This document shows, one piece after another, positions 32,869-40,663 of a stretch of DNA of 64,000 nt. Under the pieces are notes generated by a model that ran no database searches, was not told the origin of the DNA, and saw only the letters and a program-made list of their open reading frames with translations. The translations under genes were made by a program, and so were the position numbers. Location: assembly GCA_037045045.1 (NCBI GenBank), contig JBAOHL010000003.1, forward strand, positions 558,001 to 622,000, given 5' to 3'. The first letter of the stretch is position 1. Every line of letters starts with the position of its first letter. This DNA comes from Phosphoribacter sp037045045 (GTDB taxonomy: Bacteria; Actinomycetota; Actinomycetes; Actinomycetales; Dermatophilaceae).

Positions 32869-34883
32869 GTCCCGATTCTCCCAGAGGATGGGGCGGCTGA
32901 GCCGCTGTGGCGCGACTCGGGTTTGTCGTCCCTCGCCTCGCCGCGGCGTCGGTCCGAGGACCCGCGAGGCGTGCGGGGGGCGCCGTCGCGGCGGTGCCGT
33001 GGTCCAGACGGACCGGCCGGGCCCCGTCGGGTGCGGTCGCCCTCGAGCAGCCGATGCAGCGTGGCCGCCGGCACCGGGACGCCGTCCGCAGGACGGGCGT
33101 CCGGCAGCAGATTCAGGGCCGATTGCCGGTCTGTGGCCGTCGGCTCGGCGGGCAGTCCAGCGGCCTGCAGCAGCCGCTCGACCGGGCGGCGCTGGTGGGG
33201 CAGCACGAGGGTGAGCACGACACCCGCCGCGCCAGCCCGGGCGGTGCGGCCGGCCCGGTGCAGGTAGTCCTTGTGGTCCGCGGGTGGGTCGACCTGCAGG
33301 ACGACCGAGACGTCGTCGACGTGGATCCCCCGGGCCGCGACGTCGGTGGCCACGAGGACGGGCAGCTCGCCGGACCGGAACGCCGCGAGCACCCTGTTGC
33401 GCACCCCCTGCCCCAGCCCGCCGTGCAGCGCAGCGGCGAGCACGCCCGACTCGCGCAACTGGGCGGCGACCCGGTCGGCTCCGAGCTTGGTGCGGACGAA
33501 GACCAGCGTGCGCCCGGGTCGGTTGGCCAGGTCCGCGGTCATGCCCTTCTTGTCGTGGGGAGCGACGAGGACGAGATGGTGGGCCATCGTCGTCACTGCC
33601 GCTTCCCCGAGGTCGGGGGCGTGGGTGACCGGCTCGCGCAGGTACTTTGCGACGACCTCGTCGACTCCGTCGTCGAGGGTGGCCGAGAACAACAGTCGCT
33701 GGCCGCCGGGCGGGACCTCGTCGAGGATCTCGGTGAGATCGGGCAGGAAGCCCATCTGGGCCATGTGGTCGGCCTCGTCGACGACGACAATCTCGACGCC
33801 ACCCAGGTCGAGGGCACCCCGTCCGCGCAGATCCAGCAGCCGTCCGGGGGTGGCGACGAGCAGGTCCAGACCGCGCTCCAGGGCGGCGAGCTGGGGAGCG
33901 TAGGGCAAACCGCCGGCGACGACCTTGTGCCGCAGGCCCAGGACGTGGACGTAGGGCTGCAGGGCATCGGACACCTGCATGGCCAGTTCGCGGGTCGGCG
34001 CGAGGACGATGGCCCGGGGGCGCCCCGGCCGGCGGCGGTGCGCCGTCGCGGCGAGCCGGGCAAGCATGGCCAGTCCGAAGGCCAGGGTCTTGCCGGAGCC
34101 CGTGCGGGCCCGTCCGAGGACGTCGCGGCCGGCGAGGGCGTCGGGGATGGTGACGGCCTGGATGGGGAAAGGGATGTGGATGTCGTCGCGGGCCAGTCGC
34201 TGAAGGATCTCGGTGGGCAGGCCGAGGTCGGCGAAGGTCGGCTGCCCCGCATCGGACGACCCGGAGGCGACGACCCGTTTCGGCGTCGCGGCTCGTGTCT
34301 CGCGCGCGGCTGGCACGTGTGCGCTGCGGGTGGATCTTTCCGCACGGGCCGGTGCCGCGTGCCGAGGCTCGCGGTCCCGGTGAGGCGTGGCCGTGGTGAC
34401 GTCGGCGCGAGCGGTGATCCCGCGGCCCGCGTCCGAGCGAACAGTCGTCTTGCGGCCCGCGTCCGAGCGAACCGCCGTCTTGCGGCCCGCGTCCCAGCGA
34501 ACAGTCGTCTTGCGGCCCGCGTCCGAGCGAACCGCCGTCTTGCGGCCCGCGTCCCAGCGAACAGTCGTCTTGCGGCCCGCGTCCGAGCGAACAGTCGTCT
34601 TGCGGCCCGCGTCCGAGCGAACCGCGGACGTGCGGCCCGCGTCGGTGCGGGCGGTGGTCTGACGGGTGGCGTCGCTGCCAGCGGCGGACTTGCGCCCCGC
34701 GTCGGTGCGGCCGGTGGTCTGACGGGTGGCGTCGCTGCCAGCGGCGGACGTGCGCCCCGCGGCGGTGCGGCCGGTGGTCTTACGGGTGGCGTCGGCACGG
34801 CGGCTCCCCGCTTTCGCGGCGGCCTTCTGGGCGGTGCTCCAGCGCGCCTTCTTGGGCGCTCGGGAACGGGTGGGCGTGGGCAC
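32790..34883 (-). CDS. DEAD-box RNA helicase with repeat-built basic N-terminus
   Basis: The product is 697 residues with a GTG start. Residues about 30-165 are Arg/Lys/Thr-rich decapeptide repeats (consensus VRSDAGRKTT). The helicase core begins with PTFADLGLP and carries ARTGSGKTLAF (motif I), APTRELAMQ, TPGRLLDL, VDEADHMAQMGF (DEAD), FSATLDD, ATDVAARGIHVDD and HRAGRTARAG. The C-terminal about 90 residues are basic and disordered. The core is normal; the extensions probably bind RNA. The last 26 or so residues are encoded over the start of yqgE, so the natural stop may have been lost and the tail lengthened. The protein resembles RhlE/CsdA-type helicases; no cold-shock leader was recognised. 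Confidence 0.93.
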   Translation of the reverse strand: MPTPTRSRAPKKARWSTAQKAAAKAGSRRADATRKTTGRTAAGRTSAAGSDATRQTTGRTDAGRKSAAGSDATRQTTARTDAGRTSAVRSDAGRKTTVRSDAGRKTTVRWDAGRKTAVRSDAGRKTTVRWDAGRKTAVRSDAGRKTTVRSDAGRGITARADVTTATPHRDREPRHAAPARAERSTRSAHVPAARETRAATPKRVVASGSSDAGQPTFADLGLPTEILQRLARDDIHIPFPIQAVTIPDALAGRDVLGRARTGSGKTLAFGLAMLARLAATAHRRRPGRPRAIVLAPTRELAMQVSDALQPYVHVLGLRHKVVAGGLPYAPQLAALERGLDLLVATPGRLLDLRGRGALDLGGVEIVVVDEADHMAQMGFLPDLTEILDEVPPGGQRLLFSATLDDGVDEVVAKYLREPVTHAPDLGEAAVTTMAHHLVLVAPHDKKGMTADLANRPGRTLVFVRTKLGADRVAAQLRESGVLAAALHGGLGQGVRNRVLAAFRSGELPVLVATDVAARGIHVDDVSVVLQVDPPADHKDYLHRAGRTARAGAAGVVLTLVLPHQRRPVERLLQAAGLPAEPTATDRQSALNLLPDARPADGVPVPAATLHRLLEGDRTRRGPAGPSGPRHRRDGAPRTPRGSSDRRRGEARDDKPESRHSGSAAPSSGRIGTWAPSTSRGNSSPRPHRSKARSSGAR
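34422..34650 (-). repeat. 30-bp tandem repeats in the helicase N-terminus
   Basis: About seven or eight 30-bp units (core GCGGCCCGCGTCCGAGCGAA) encode the decapeptide VRSDAGRKTT or VRWDAGRKTA. The blocks at 34441-34500 and 34501-34560 are identical over all 60 bp, so the array has expanded or been homogenised recently. Copy-number change would keep the frame. Confidence 0.95.
34651..34800 (-). repeat. 60-bp tandem repeats in the helicase N-terminus
   Basis: Two and a half copies of a 60-bp unit (containing GGTGGTCTGACGGGTGGCGT) adjoin the 30-bp array and encode 20-residue units such as DATRQTTGRTDAGRKSAAGS. The two arrays seem related by motif (DAGRK) but differ in period. Confidence 0.9.
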
Positions 34884-35022
34884 GGCGGGATCGGCTCTCT
34901 TGCTTGGGGTGGATTCGGCCGGCCCGGCACCAGGTAGGCGACGTCGAGGGCTCTGGCTGAGAGACCGATTCTACCAGCGCATTCGCAGCCCACTCGCCCG
35001 CGCGAGCTGAGCCGCCGTCGGT

Positions 35023-36147
35023 CTACTGAGTCGTCGTCGAGGACGTGGGGCCCGGCGAGGTCGTCGTCGACGTCGTGCTGGGGCTGACCGACGGCGTGGG
35101 CGTCGTCGTGGGGGTGGGCTCAGACGTCGGTGATGGAGTGCTCGTCGGCGTCGGATCCGACGACGGGGACGGGGTGCTCGTCGGGGTGGGCGACGGCTCG
35201 CTCGTCGGGGACGTCGTGGGCGTCGGTGACGTCGCGGACGCTGGCGGGGGCGCGGGTGCCGGGGTGACCGGAGCGGGGGTCTCGGGCTGGCGGCCGGTCG
35301 TGCCGGTCGGGATCGACCCGGCTTGGTCGGCGGCCGGAGTGACGTTGTCGCGGTATGCCGCGCCCCAGGTGAGCACCGAGCGCAGGTAGCTGTCCGAGTG
35401 GTTGTAGGCGAGGACCGCCCTGGCGATGCCATCTGGCGTGGCCAGGTCCCCGCCATTGCGACACAGGTAGACCCCGGCGGTCGTCGCGGCGTCGAAAATG
35501 TTGTGGGGGTTGACGATTCCGTCGCCGTTGCCGTCCCGGGCGTAGGCCTTCCAGGTGCCCGGGAGGAACTGCATCGGGCCGACCGCCCGGTCGTACCCCG
35601 GGTCGCCGTCCATGGCGCCACCGTCGGTGTCGCGCACGATCGCGGTGCCGGGCATCGAGCCGTCCAGTACCGGTCCGAGGATGCGCCCCCGGGTTGTGCC
35701 GGCGTCGTCGACCCGGCCGCCGCCGGCGTGGCCGGACTCGATGCGCCCGATGCCGGCGAGCAGCCACCACGGCAGGTGACAGGCCGGCATACTCGTCCCG
35801 AGGTTGGCCTCGGCCTGGCGATAAGCCGAGAGGACCGAGACCGGTATGCCCGCCGCGCCCGCGTCCTGCAGGCTCACCCGGACAAGCAGGACCTTGAGCG
35901 CCTCGGCGGGTGTCTGAGCGACGGCCGCGACAACGCGGATGGTCAGCACGGTGTCGATCTGCACGACGGTGTCGATCTCTTGGACCGGCTCGGGGCCTTC
36001 GTCGGCGACCCAGTGCGGCCACCTCGTCGCGCCGACCGGGTGCGCCGGATCGGCCAGTGCGACCCCCGGCAGGGCAACCGTGAGCACACCCGCGAGCGCG
36101 CCACCCACGGCAGCGCGGCGCCATCGCGACTTCGCGGCGCCCACCAT
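35023..36147 (-). CDS. Secreted lytic murein transglycosylase
   Basis: The product is 374 residues. A signal peptide covers residues 1-32 (RRAAVGGALAGVLTVALPGVALA). The transglycosylase domain has the catalytic Glu in LLAGIGRIESGHAGG, then YDRAVGPMQFLPGTWKAYA, GDGIVNPHNIFDAA and RAVLAYNHSDSYLRSVL, as in MltB/SLT-type enzymes. The last about 110 residues are a Ser/Thr/Pro tract likely to span or bind the wall. It cleaves glycan strands outside the membrane. Its promoter region is shared with the divergent thioredoxin gene (209 bp) and holds the palindrome TGTGT-G-ACACA at 36248-36258. Confidence 0.92.
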   Translation of the reverse strand: MVGAAKSRWRRAAVGGALAGVLTVALPGVALADPAHPVGATRWPHWVADEGPEPVQEIDTVVQIDTVLTIRVVAAVAQTPAEALKVLLVRVSLQDAGAAGIPVSVLSAYRQAEANLGTSMPACHLPWWLLAGIGRIESGHAGGGRVDDAGTTRGRILGPVLDGSMPGTAIVRDTDGGAMDGDPGYDRAVGPMQFLPGTWKAYARDGNGDGIVNPHNIFDAATTAGVYLCRNGGDLATPDGIARAVLAYNHSDSYLRSVLTWGAAYRDNVTPAADQAGSIPTGTTGRQPETPAPVTPAPAPPPASATSPTPTTSPTSEPSPTPTSTPSPSSDPTPTSTPSPTSEPTPTTTPTPSVSPSTTSTTTSPGPTSSTTTQ

Positions 36148-36356
36148 GATCCTGACCCCCTGGTCCCGGACGAACCTCCCTGACCAAAGGTACGTCGCAC
36201 CGCACCGGGCGATACGGGGTCGGGATCACTGTCCGGTGAATTCTCCCTGTGTGACACACCAAACTCCCCAACCGTCACACCAGCCCCAGAGCCACCGGGC
36301 CCGACGATGCCGAATCGGGGTGGAATGTCGCCGCCTCCCGCGACGTTCATTCGGAC

Positions 36357-36743
36357 ATGGCAACAACCGACCTCACCGCCTCGACCTTCGAGGCGACCGT
36401 CCTCGGCAACGACATCGTCCTCGTCGACTTCTGGGCGGCCTGGTGTGGACCCTGCCGCTCCTTCGCGCCCGTGTTCGACGCCGCCTCGCAGACCCACTCG
36501 GACATCGTCTTCGGCAAGGTCGACACCGAGGCCGAGCAGGAGCTCGCCGGCGCCGCCAACATCACCTCGATCCCGACCCTGATGGCCTTCCGCGAGGGCG
36601 TGCTCGTCTTCGCGCAACCCGGCGCGTTGCCGGCGCCCGCCCTCGAACAACTCATCGGTCAGATCAAGGACCTGGACATGGCGCAGGTCCACGCCCAGGT
36701 CGCCGCGACCCGCGAGCAGTCCACGACGGGGGCGCCCGCCTGA
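36357..36743 (+). CDS. Thioredoxin
   Basis: The product is 128 residues. The redox motif WCGPC is at residues 29-33 (DFWAAWCGPCRSF), and the cis-Pro loop is ITSIPTLMAF. The fold is complete and the C-terminal about 18 residues are an extra hydrophilic tail. There is no signal peptide, so it is cytoplasmic. A single base joins it to the following yccF gene (TGATG), so the two are coupled. Confidence 0.95.
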   Translation: MATTDLTASTFEATVLGNDIVLVDFWAAWCGPCRSFAPVFDAASQTHSDIVFGKVDTEAEQELAGAANITSIPTLMAFREGVLVFAQPGALPAPALEQLIGQIKDLDMAQVHAQVAATREQSTTGAPA

Positions 36744-37171
36744 TGCGAGCCCTGCTCAACCTCGTCTGGGTCGTCTTCGGCGGGTTCTGGCTCTTCCTCA
36801 CCTACCTCGCGGCCGGGGTGCTCGCCTGCCTGCTCGTCGTGACGATCCCCTGGGGGCTCGCGGCGTTTCGGATGGCCGCCTTCGCGTTGTGGCCGTTCGG
36901 GCGAACCCTCGTCGACAAGCCCAGCGCCGGCACCGCTTCGACCCTCGGCAACGTCGTGTGGATCCTCTGCTTCGGGTGGTGGCTCGCGCTCGGCCACCTC
37001 ACGACGGCGATCGCCCAGGCGGCGACGATCGTCGGCATCCCGCTGGCCCTGGCCAACCTCAAGCTCATCCCCGTGTCGCTGGTACCCATGGGCAAGGACA
37101 TCGTGCCGGTGAGCTCCCTGGGCCGACCCACCCCGTTCGGTGCGCCCCGCGAGCGCTCGGTCCGGGTCTGA
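36743..37171 (+). CDS. YccF-domain inner membrane protein
   Basis: The product is 142 residues. Two YccF repeats are visible: LLNLVWVVFGGFWLFLTYLAAG with IPWGLAAFRMAAFALWPFGR, then STLGNVVWILCFGWWLALGHL with IPLALANLKLIPVSLVPMGK. About four transmembrane helices are predicted. The family function is unknown. Its ATG overlaps the thioredoxin stop by one base, and a strong hairpin follows. Confidence 0.92.
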   Translation: MRALLNLVWVVFGGFWLFLTYLAAGVLACLLVVTIPWGLAAFRMAAFALWPFGRTLVDKPSAGTASTLGNVVWILCFGWWLALGHLTTAIAQAATIVGIPLALANLKLIPVSLVPMGKDIVPVSSLGRPTPFGAPRERSVRV

Positions 37172-37198
37172 CCCGTACGCGTCCTTCCGCGACCCCCG

Positions 37199-37248
37199 GC
37201 ACGAACAAGGCGCCCACCCGGCATACCCGGGGGGCGCCCTGTTCGTGC
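37199..37248. terminator. Strong bidirectional hairpin between yccF and tmRNA
   Basis: GCACGAACAAGGCGCC pairs with GGCGCCCTGTTCGTGC (15 of 16 positions) around an 18-base loop. It lies between the yccF stop and the tmRNA 3' end, which converge, so it can terminate both. The loop contains a copy of the GGCATAC word. Confidence 0.85.
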
Positions 37249-37266
37249 GGCAGCGTGATGTGACGG

Positions 37267-37630
37267 TGGAGGTGGCGGGAATCGAACCCGCGTCCGATGG
37301 CGAGGTGGCAGGACTTCTCCGGGCGCAGTGCGCTATGGCTTTTCTCGGCCCCAGGGCTCGCACGCACGCGTTCCCTGACAGGCCCAGTCGAGTGGATGTT
37401 CCGCGTCGCCCCTCGACGTGACGACGCGGTGAGCTCCCTAGCTGACGCCAGGTCCTGAGTCGGAAGCTAGCTCAGGCTGACGGACTTCGAGGCTCGCTCA
37501 GGCGGCGAGGGCGAAGTCGGTGCGCTGTGAGTTGGCACCTATTGGTTTGCACGGAGCGTTGACGAGATAACCGTGCGTCCTCGGCCCGCTTCTCCTACGA
37601 CGACGACCACCGTCGAAACCGATCACCCCC
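37267..37630 (-). ncRNA. ssrA: tmRNA (SsrA)
   Basis: Read on the minus strand, the 5' end GGGGGTG pairs with CACCTCC at the 3' end, and the T-arm GCGGG-TTCGATT-CCCGC precedes it, forming the alanyl tRNA-like domain. GGGGTGATCGGTTTCGAC is the conserved 5' segment. The tag frame ends ...NSQRTDFALAA followed by TGA; a resume codon at GCC would give a 12-residue tag ANSQRTDFALAA, similar in length to mycobacterial tags, but the resume site is inferred. It works with SmpB, encoded 5.2 kb away, to rescue stalled ribosomes. CCA is not encoded. Confidence 0.96.
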
Positions 37631-37742
37631 GTGGGGTTGGGCCACATCACGCTGTGCAGTTGTCAAGAACCTCCAGTATGCCGTGCAACGACCGGCGGGT
37701 CGACGGGATTCCCGCCGGGACGCGCCGCCGAGGCGACCGGGG

Positions 37743-39293
37743 TTAGGGGTCGGGGGGAGATCCGGGTCGGCGCCGTTCGGTCGCGGCCCGAGCCAGGTCG
37801 GCGTCGCGGTCCAGCCCCTTGTCGTGACCGGTCACCACCCAGACGAACAACAGCAGGACGGTCACCGACAGCGCGCTCACCGAATTGAGGAACCAGGCCG
37901 CGTCGAACGCGCTGTAGAGCACCAGGCCCGCAGAGGCCCACAGGACCACGCGGCGGCGCTTGGGCGTCGACTCGGTCATCGCAAGGATGAGCCCGCCCCA
38001 CAGCAAATACCACGGGTGGACGACCGCACCGGTGACGACGAAGACGAGCAGGATCCACCCGAGGGTGCGGACCGGACGCCGGGCCTTGAACCGCCAGATG
38101 AGCCACAGCGAGGCCAGCGCGCCCACGCCCATCCCGACCTTTTGCAGGAACGGCACGACGGCACCGGCCGTGTCGTTCCAGCCGACGAGGTTGAACAGCC
38201 ACTCCAGTCCGGTCCCGAGCGCAGTGAACGGGGCAAGCATCGAACGGATGATCCCCGGCACCCCGGTGGCCTTGACCCACCCGAACCCCAGGCCGGTGGC
38301 GAGGCTGATCGCCACGAAGCCCCCGAGGAACACGCCGATCGCGGGCACGGCGGCGCGGCCGACCTCGCGGTTGGTCGGTTCTTCGCCCTTGACCCGGCGG
38401 GCGTGCAGGGCGGCGACGGCGAGGATGGCCGCGGCCGCCGGTTGCTTGATCGTCGCCGCGGCGGCGACCGCCAGGGCACCCCAGACGAGGTGTCGGCGCA
38501 CCGCGAGCCACAGACCGAAGACCATCAAGCCCAGCATCAGGCTGTCGTTGTGGGCTCCGCCGACGAAGTGGAGCACGAGCAGCGGGTTGAGCACGGCCAG
38601 CCAGATCGTCGCTTCGCGGTCGTAGCCGAGCCGACGCGCCAACCGGGGCAGGTACACCGCGATGAGGACGACGCCGACGAGCGCAGGGATGCGCATGAGG
38701 ATCGCGGACAGGTAGGCGTTGAACCCGCTGAGGTCGACGAGCACGTGCTGGATCTGCAGGGACAGCGGGCCGTACGGGGCGGGGGTGTACTGCCAGTACT
38801 GGTCGACCTGCTCCTGGTACACCCCGTCGAGGACGGCCGGCCCGAAGGTGTAGGGATCGAAACCCCGGTGCACCATGTAGCCCTGCGCGGCGTAGCTGTA
38901 GGCGTCGAAGGACAACAGCGGGGGCGCCGCCAACAACGGCAGGCACCACAGCCAGAGGGTGCCACGCGTCGTCGGCCGGTGCAGGCTCGATGGCCGAAGC
39001 CGAAGCCAGGCGTCCAACAGCAGGACCACGCCGACGAGCAGGATCGCCGTGGCGATCCCGCGGCCAGGCCAGTACTGCAAGGAGCCGAGGACGGGCACGC
39101 TACGGAACGGGTTGGAGTTCGGCAGCGACGCCGGGCTGTAGCTGCCCACGAGGATGAGCGTCGTGGCGAGCATGCCTCGGCGGGTGGCCGGCACGGCCCA
39201 CGACTCGCGGATGTCCTGGAACTCGCGAGTCACCTTTCCCCGGAACGAGCGGGTGGACTGGTGCGCGACGTCGCGACCCTCCTGGGCGCTCAC
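37743..39293 (-). CDS. Polyprenol-phosphate-mannose-dependent alpha-(1-6) mannosyltransferase, MptB-like
   Basis: The product is 516 residues with a GTG start. There are about 12-13 transmembrane segments. The first extracellular loop contains the GT-C-type acidic motif in LLSFDAYSYAAQGYMVHRGFDPYTFGP and the nearby QYTPAPYGPLSL, characteristic of MptA/MptB enzymes. Further motifs are GGAHNDSLMLGLMV and HPWYLLWGGLILA. Relatives add mannose to the lipomannan core in mycolic-acid bacteria. Here the acceptor may be a lipomannan of an organism without mycolates. The neighbours (tmRNA, MFS) give no pathway context. Confidence 0.85.
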   Translation of the reverse strand: MSAQEGRDVAHQSTRSFRGKVTREFQDIRESWAVPATRRGMLATTLILVGSYSPASLPNSNPFRSVPVLGSLQYWPGRGIATAILLVGVVLLLDAWLRLRPSSLHRPTTRGTLWLWCLPLLAAPPLLSFDAYSYAAQGYMVHRGFDPYTFGPAVLDGVYQEQVDQYWQYTPAPYGPLSLQIQHVLVDLSGFNAYLSAILMRIPALVGVVLIAVYLPRLARRLGYDREATIWLAVLNPLLVLHFVGGAHNDSLMLGLMVFGLWLAVRRHLVWGALAVAAAATIKQPAAAAILAVAALHARRVKGEEPTNREVGRAAVPAIGVFLGGFVAISLATGLGFGWVKATGVPGIIRSMLAPFTALGTGLEWLFNLVGWNDTAGAVVPFLQKVGMGVGALASLWLIWRFKARRPVRTLGWILLVFVVTGAVVHPWYLLWGGLILAMTESTPKRRRVVLWASAGLVLYSAFDAAWFLNSVSALSVTVLLLFVWVVTGHDKGLDRDADLARAATERRRPGSPPDP

Positions 39294-39344
39294 GCGTCCT
39301 CCCTCCGTCAGGGCGGCCAGAGGCGATCGGCTGACCGTGCCACC

Positions 39345-40661
39345 CTAGCGCTCCGTCGCGAGGCGGCCCGGACGGGTCACGTGCCGACCGGCGAGCACCG
39401 CGGCCAGGACGACTCCGAAGGCCAATACCCCTGCCAGGAGATTGAGCACGCCGAACCCGGGGCCTCCGACGACAAAGCCGGCGACCCCGCCGCCGACCGC
39501 AGCGGTCAGCCCGGTGACCAGGTCGGTCACCCCCTGCACGAGCGGCCGGGTCGTCGGTGTCGTCGCTGCCGTGACGAGCGTCGAGGCAGCCACGGTGGCC
39601 AGCGACCAACCCACCCCGAGCAGGAACAGACCGACCCCGAGAGTCCACGACGAGCCGGCCGGTGAGAGCCCGGCGAAAACGAGGGACGCCAGCAGGACCA
39701 TCCCACCGGTGGCCAAGACCCCGGGCGGCCCCCAACGGTCCACCGCGAGACCGACCAGGGGGGAGAACGCGAACATCCCGAGGATGTGGATGCTGATCAC
39801 CAGCCCGATGATCTCCAGAGTGGCGTGACCGTGGTCCATGTGGATCGGGGTCATCACCATCACCGACACCATGACCGCGTAGGACAGCGCCAACCCCGCC
39901 GTAGCCGCGCGCACGAGCGGGTCGTGCCGGACGATCGACCACCCGGAGGTGTGCTCCGGCGGCGCGCCGTGCCGCTGGGGCTCGGCCTGGGCACCGACCA
40001 CGCCTGACCCGGCCTGCCGAGCGGCCAGCTGCCGGGCCACGAGCAGCGGGTCGGGCCGTAGCCGCACGAGCATGACGACGACGGCGACGCTCACGCCGAC
40101 CATGGTGAACAGGTACGGGCCGGTGAGCGGCGGCAGACCCAGCCGGCTCGCCAGGGCACCGCCGGGGCCGGTGAGGTTGGGGCCCAGCACGGAGCCGATC
40201 GTCGTCGACCACACGACGAGGCTCAGATGCCGCCCTCGCCGGTCGGCGGGGGCCAGGTCGGTGGCGGCATACCGGCTCTGGTTGTTCGCGGCGGTGGTCG
40301 CCCCGATGAGGGCGGCCCCGAGCATGAGCAGGGGAAAGGAGCGCAGCGCCCCGGCCAGCGTCGAGGTGAGCGCCCCGAGGACTCCGACGGCATACCCGGC
40401 GGCCAGGCCCACTCGTCGCCCCCGGGCGTCGATGATCCGCGCGATGACGAGGGTCACGAGAGCGCCCCCGAGGACTTGGCAGGTCTGGGCGAGGCCGGCG
40501 AGTTGCTCGGAGCCGGACACGTCCTTGGCGAGCAGGGCGTTGACCGACACCGCCGTGCTCACGCCGATACCGCCGAAGGACTGGGTGGTGACGAGGGTGG
40601 CCAGCGTGCGCCGCTGAACGGCGGCGACGTCGGTACCTGCGGTGAGCCCTGGTGCCGGCAC
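39345..40661 (-). CDS. MFS transporter
   Basis: The product is 438 residues from GTG 40661, only 2 bp after the DUF2207 stop; the much longer frame upstream is a shadow. Twelve hydrophobic helices are visible. LVIARIIDARGRRVGLAAGYAVG contains the loop 2-3 motif (D-x-R-G-R-R). The central loop near residues 205-240 is polar. GFGVLNLLAGVLAFGVVLAAV is the final helix. The substrate is not predictable; it resembles drug-efflux-like MFS proteins. Confidence 0.88.
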   Translation of the reverse strand: MPAPGLTAGTDVAAVQRRTLATLVTTQSFGGIGVSTAVSVNALLAKDVSGSEQLAGLAQTCQVLGGALVTLVIARIIDARGRRVGLAAGYAVGVLGALTSTLAGALRSFPLLMLGAALIGATTAANNQSRYAATDLAPADRRGRHLSLVVWSTTIGSVLGPNLTGPGGALASRLGLPPLTGPYLFTMVGVSVAVVVMLVRLRPDPLLVARQLAARQAGSGVVGAQAEPQRHGAPPEHTSGWSIVRHDPLVRAATAGLALSYAVMVSVMVMTPIHMDHGHATLEIIGLVISIHILGMFAFSPLVGLAVDRWGPPGVLATGGMVLLASLVFAGLSPAGSSWTLGVGLFLLGVGWSLATVAASTLVTAATTPTTRPLVQGVTDLVTGLTAAVGGGVAGFVVGGPGFGVLNLLAGVLAFGVVLAAVLAGRHVTRPGRLATER

Positions 40662-40663
40662 GG

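Noticed and set aside
36148..36356. ydaO (c-di-AMP) riboswitch upstream of the lytic transglycosylase
   Set aside because: Such elements often precede actinobacterial wall hydrolases, but I could not find the conserved core on the correct strand; only a short TGTGT-G-ACACA palindrome is visible.
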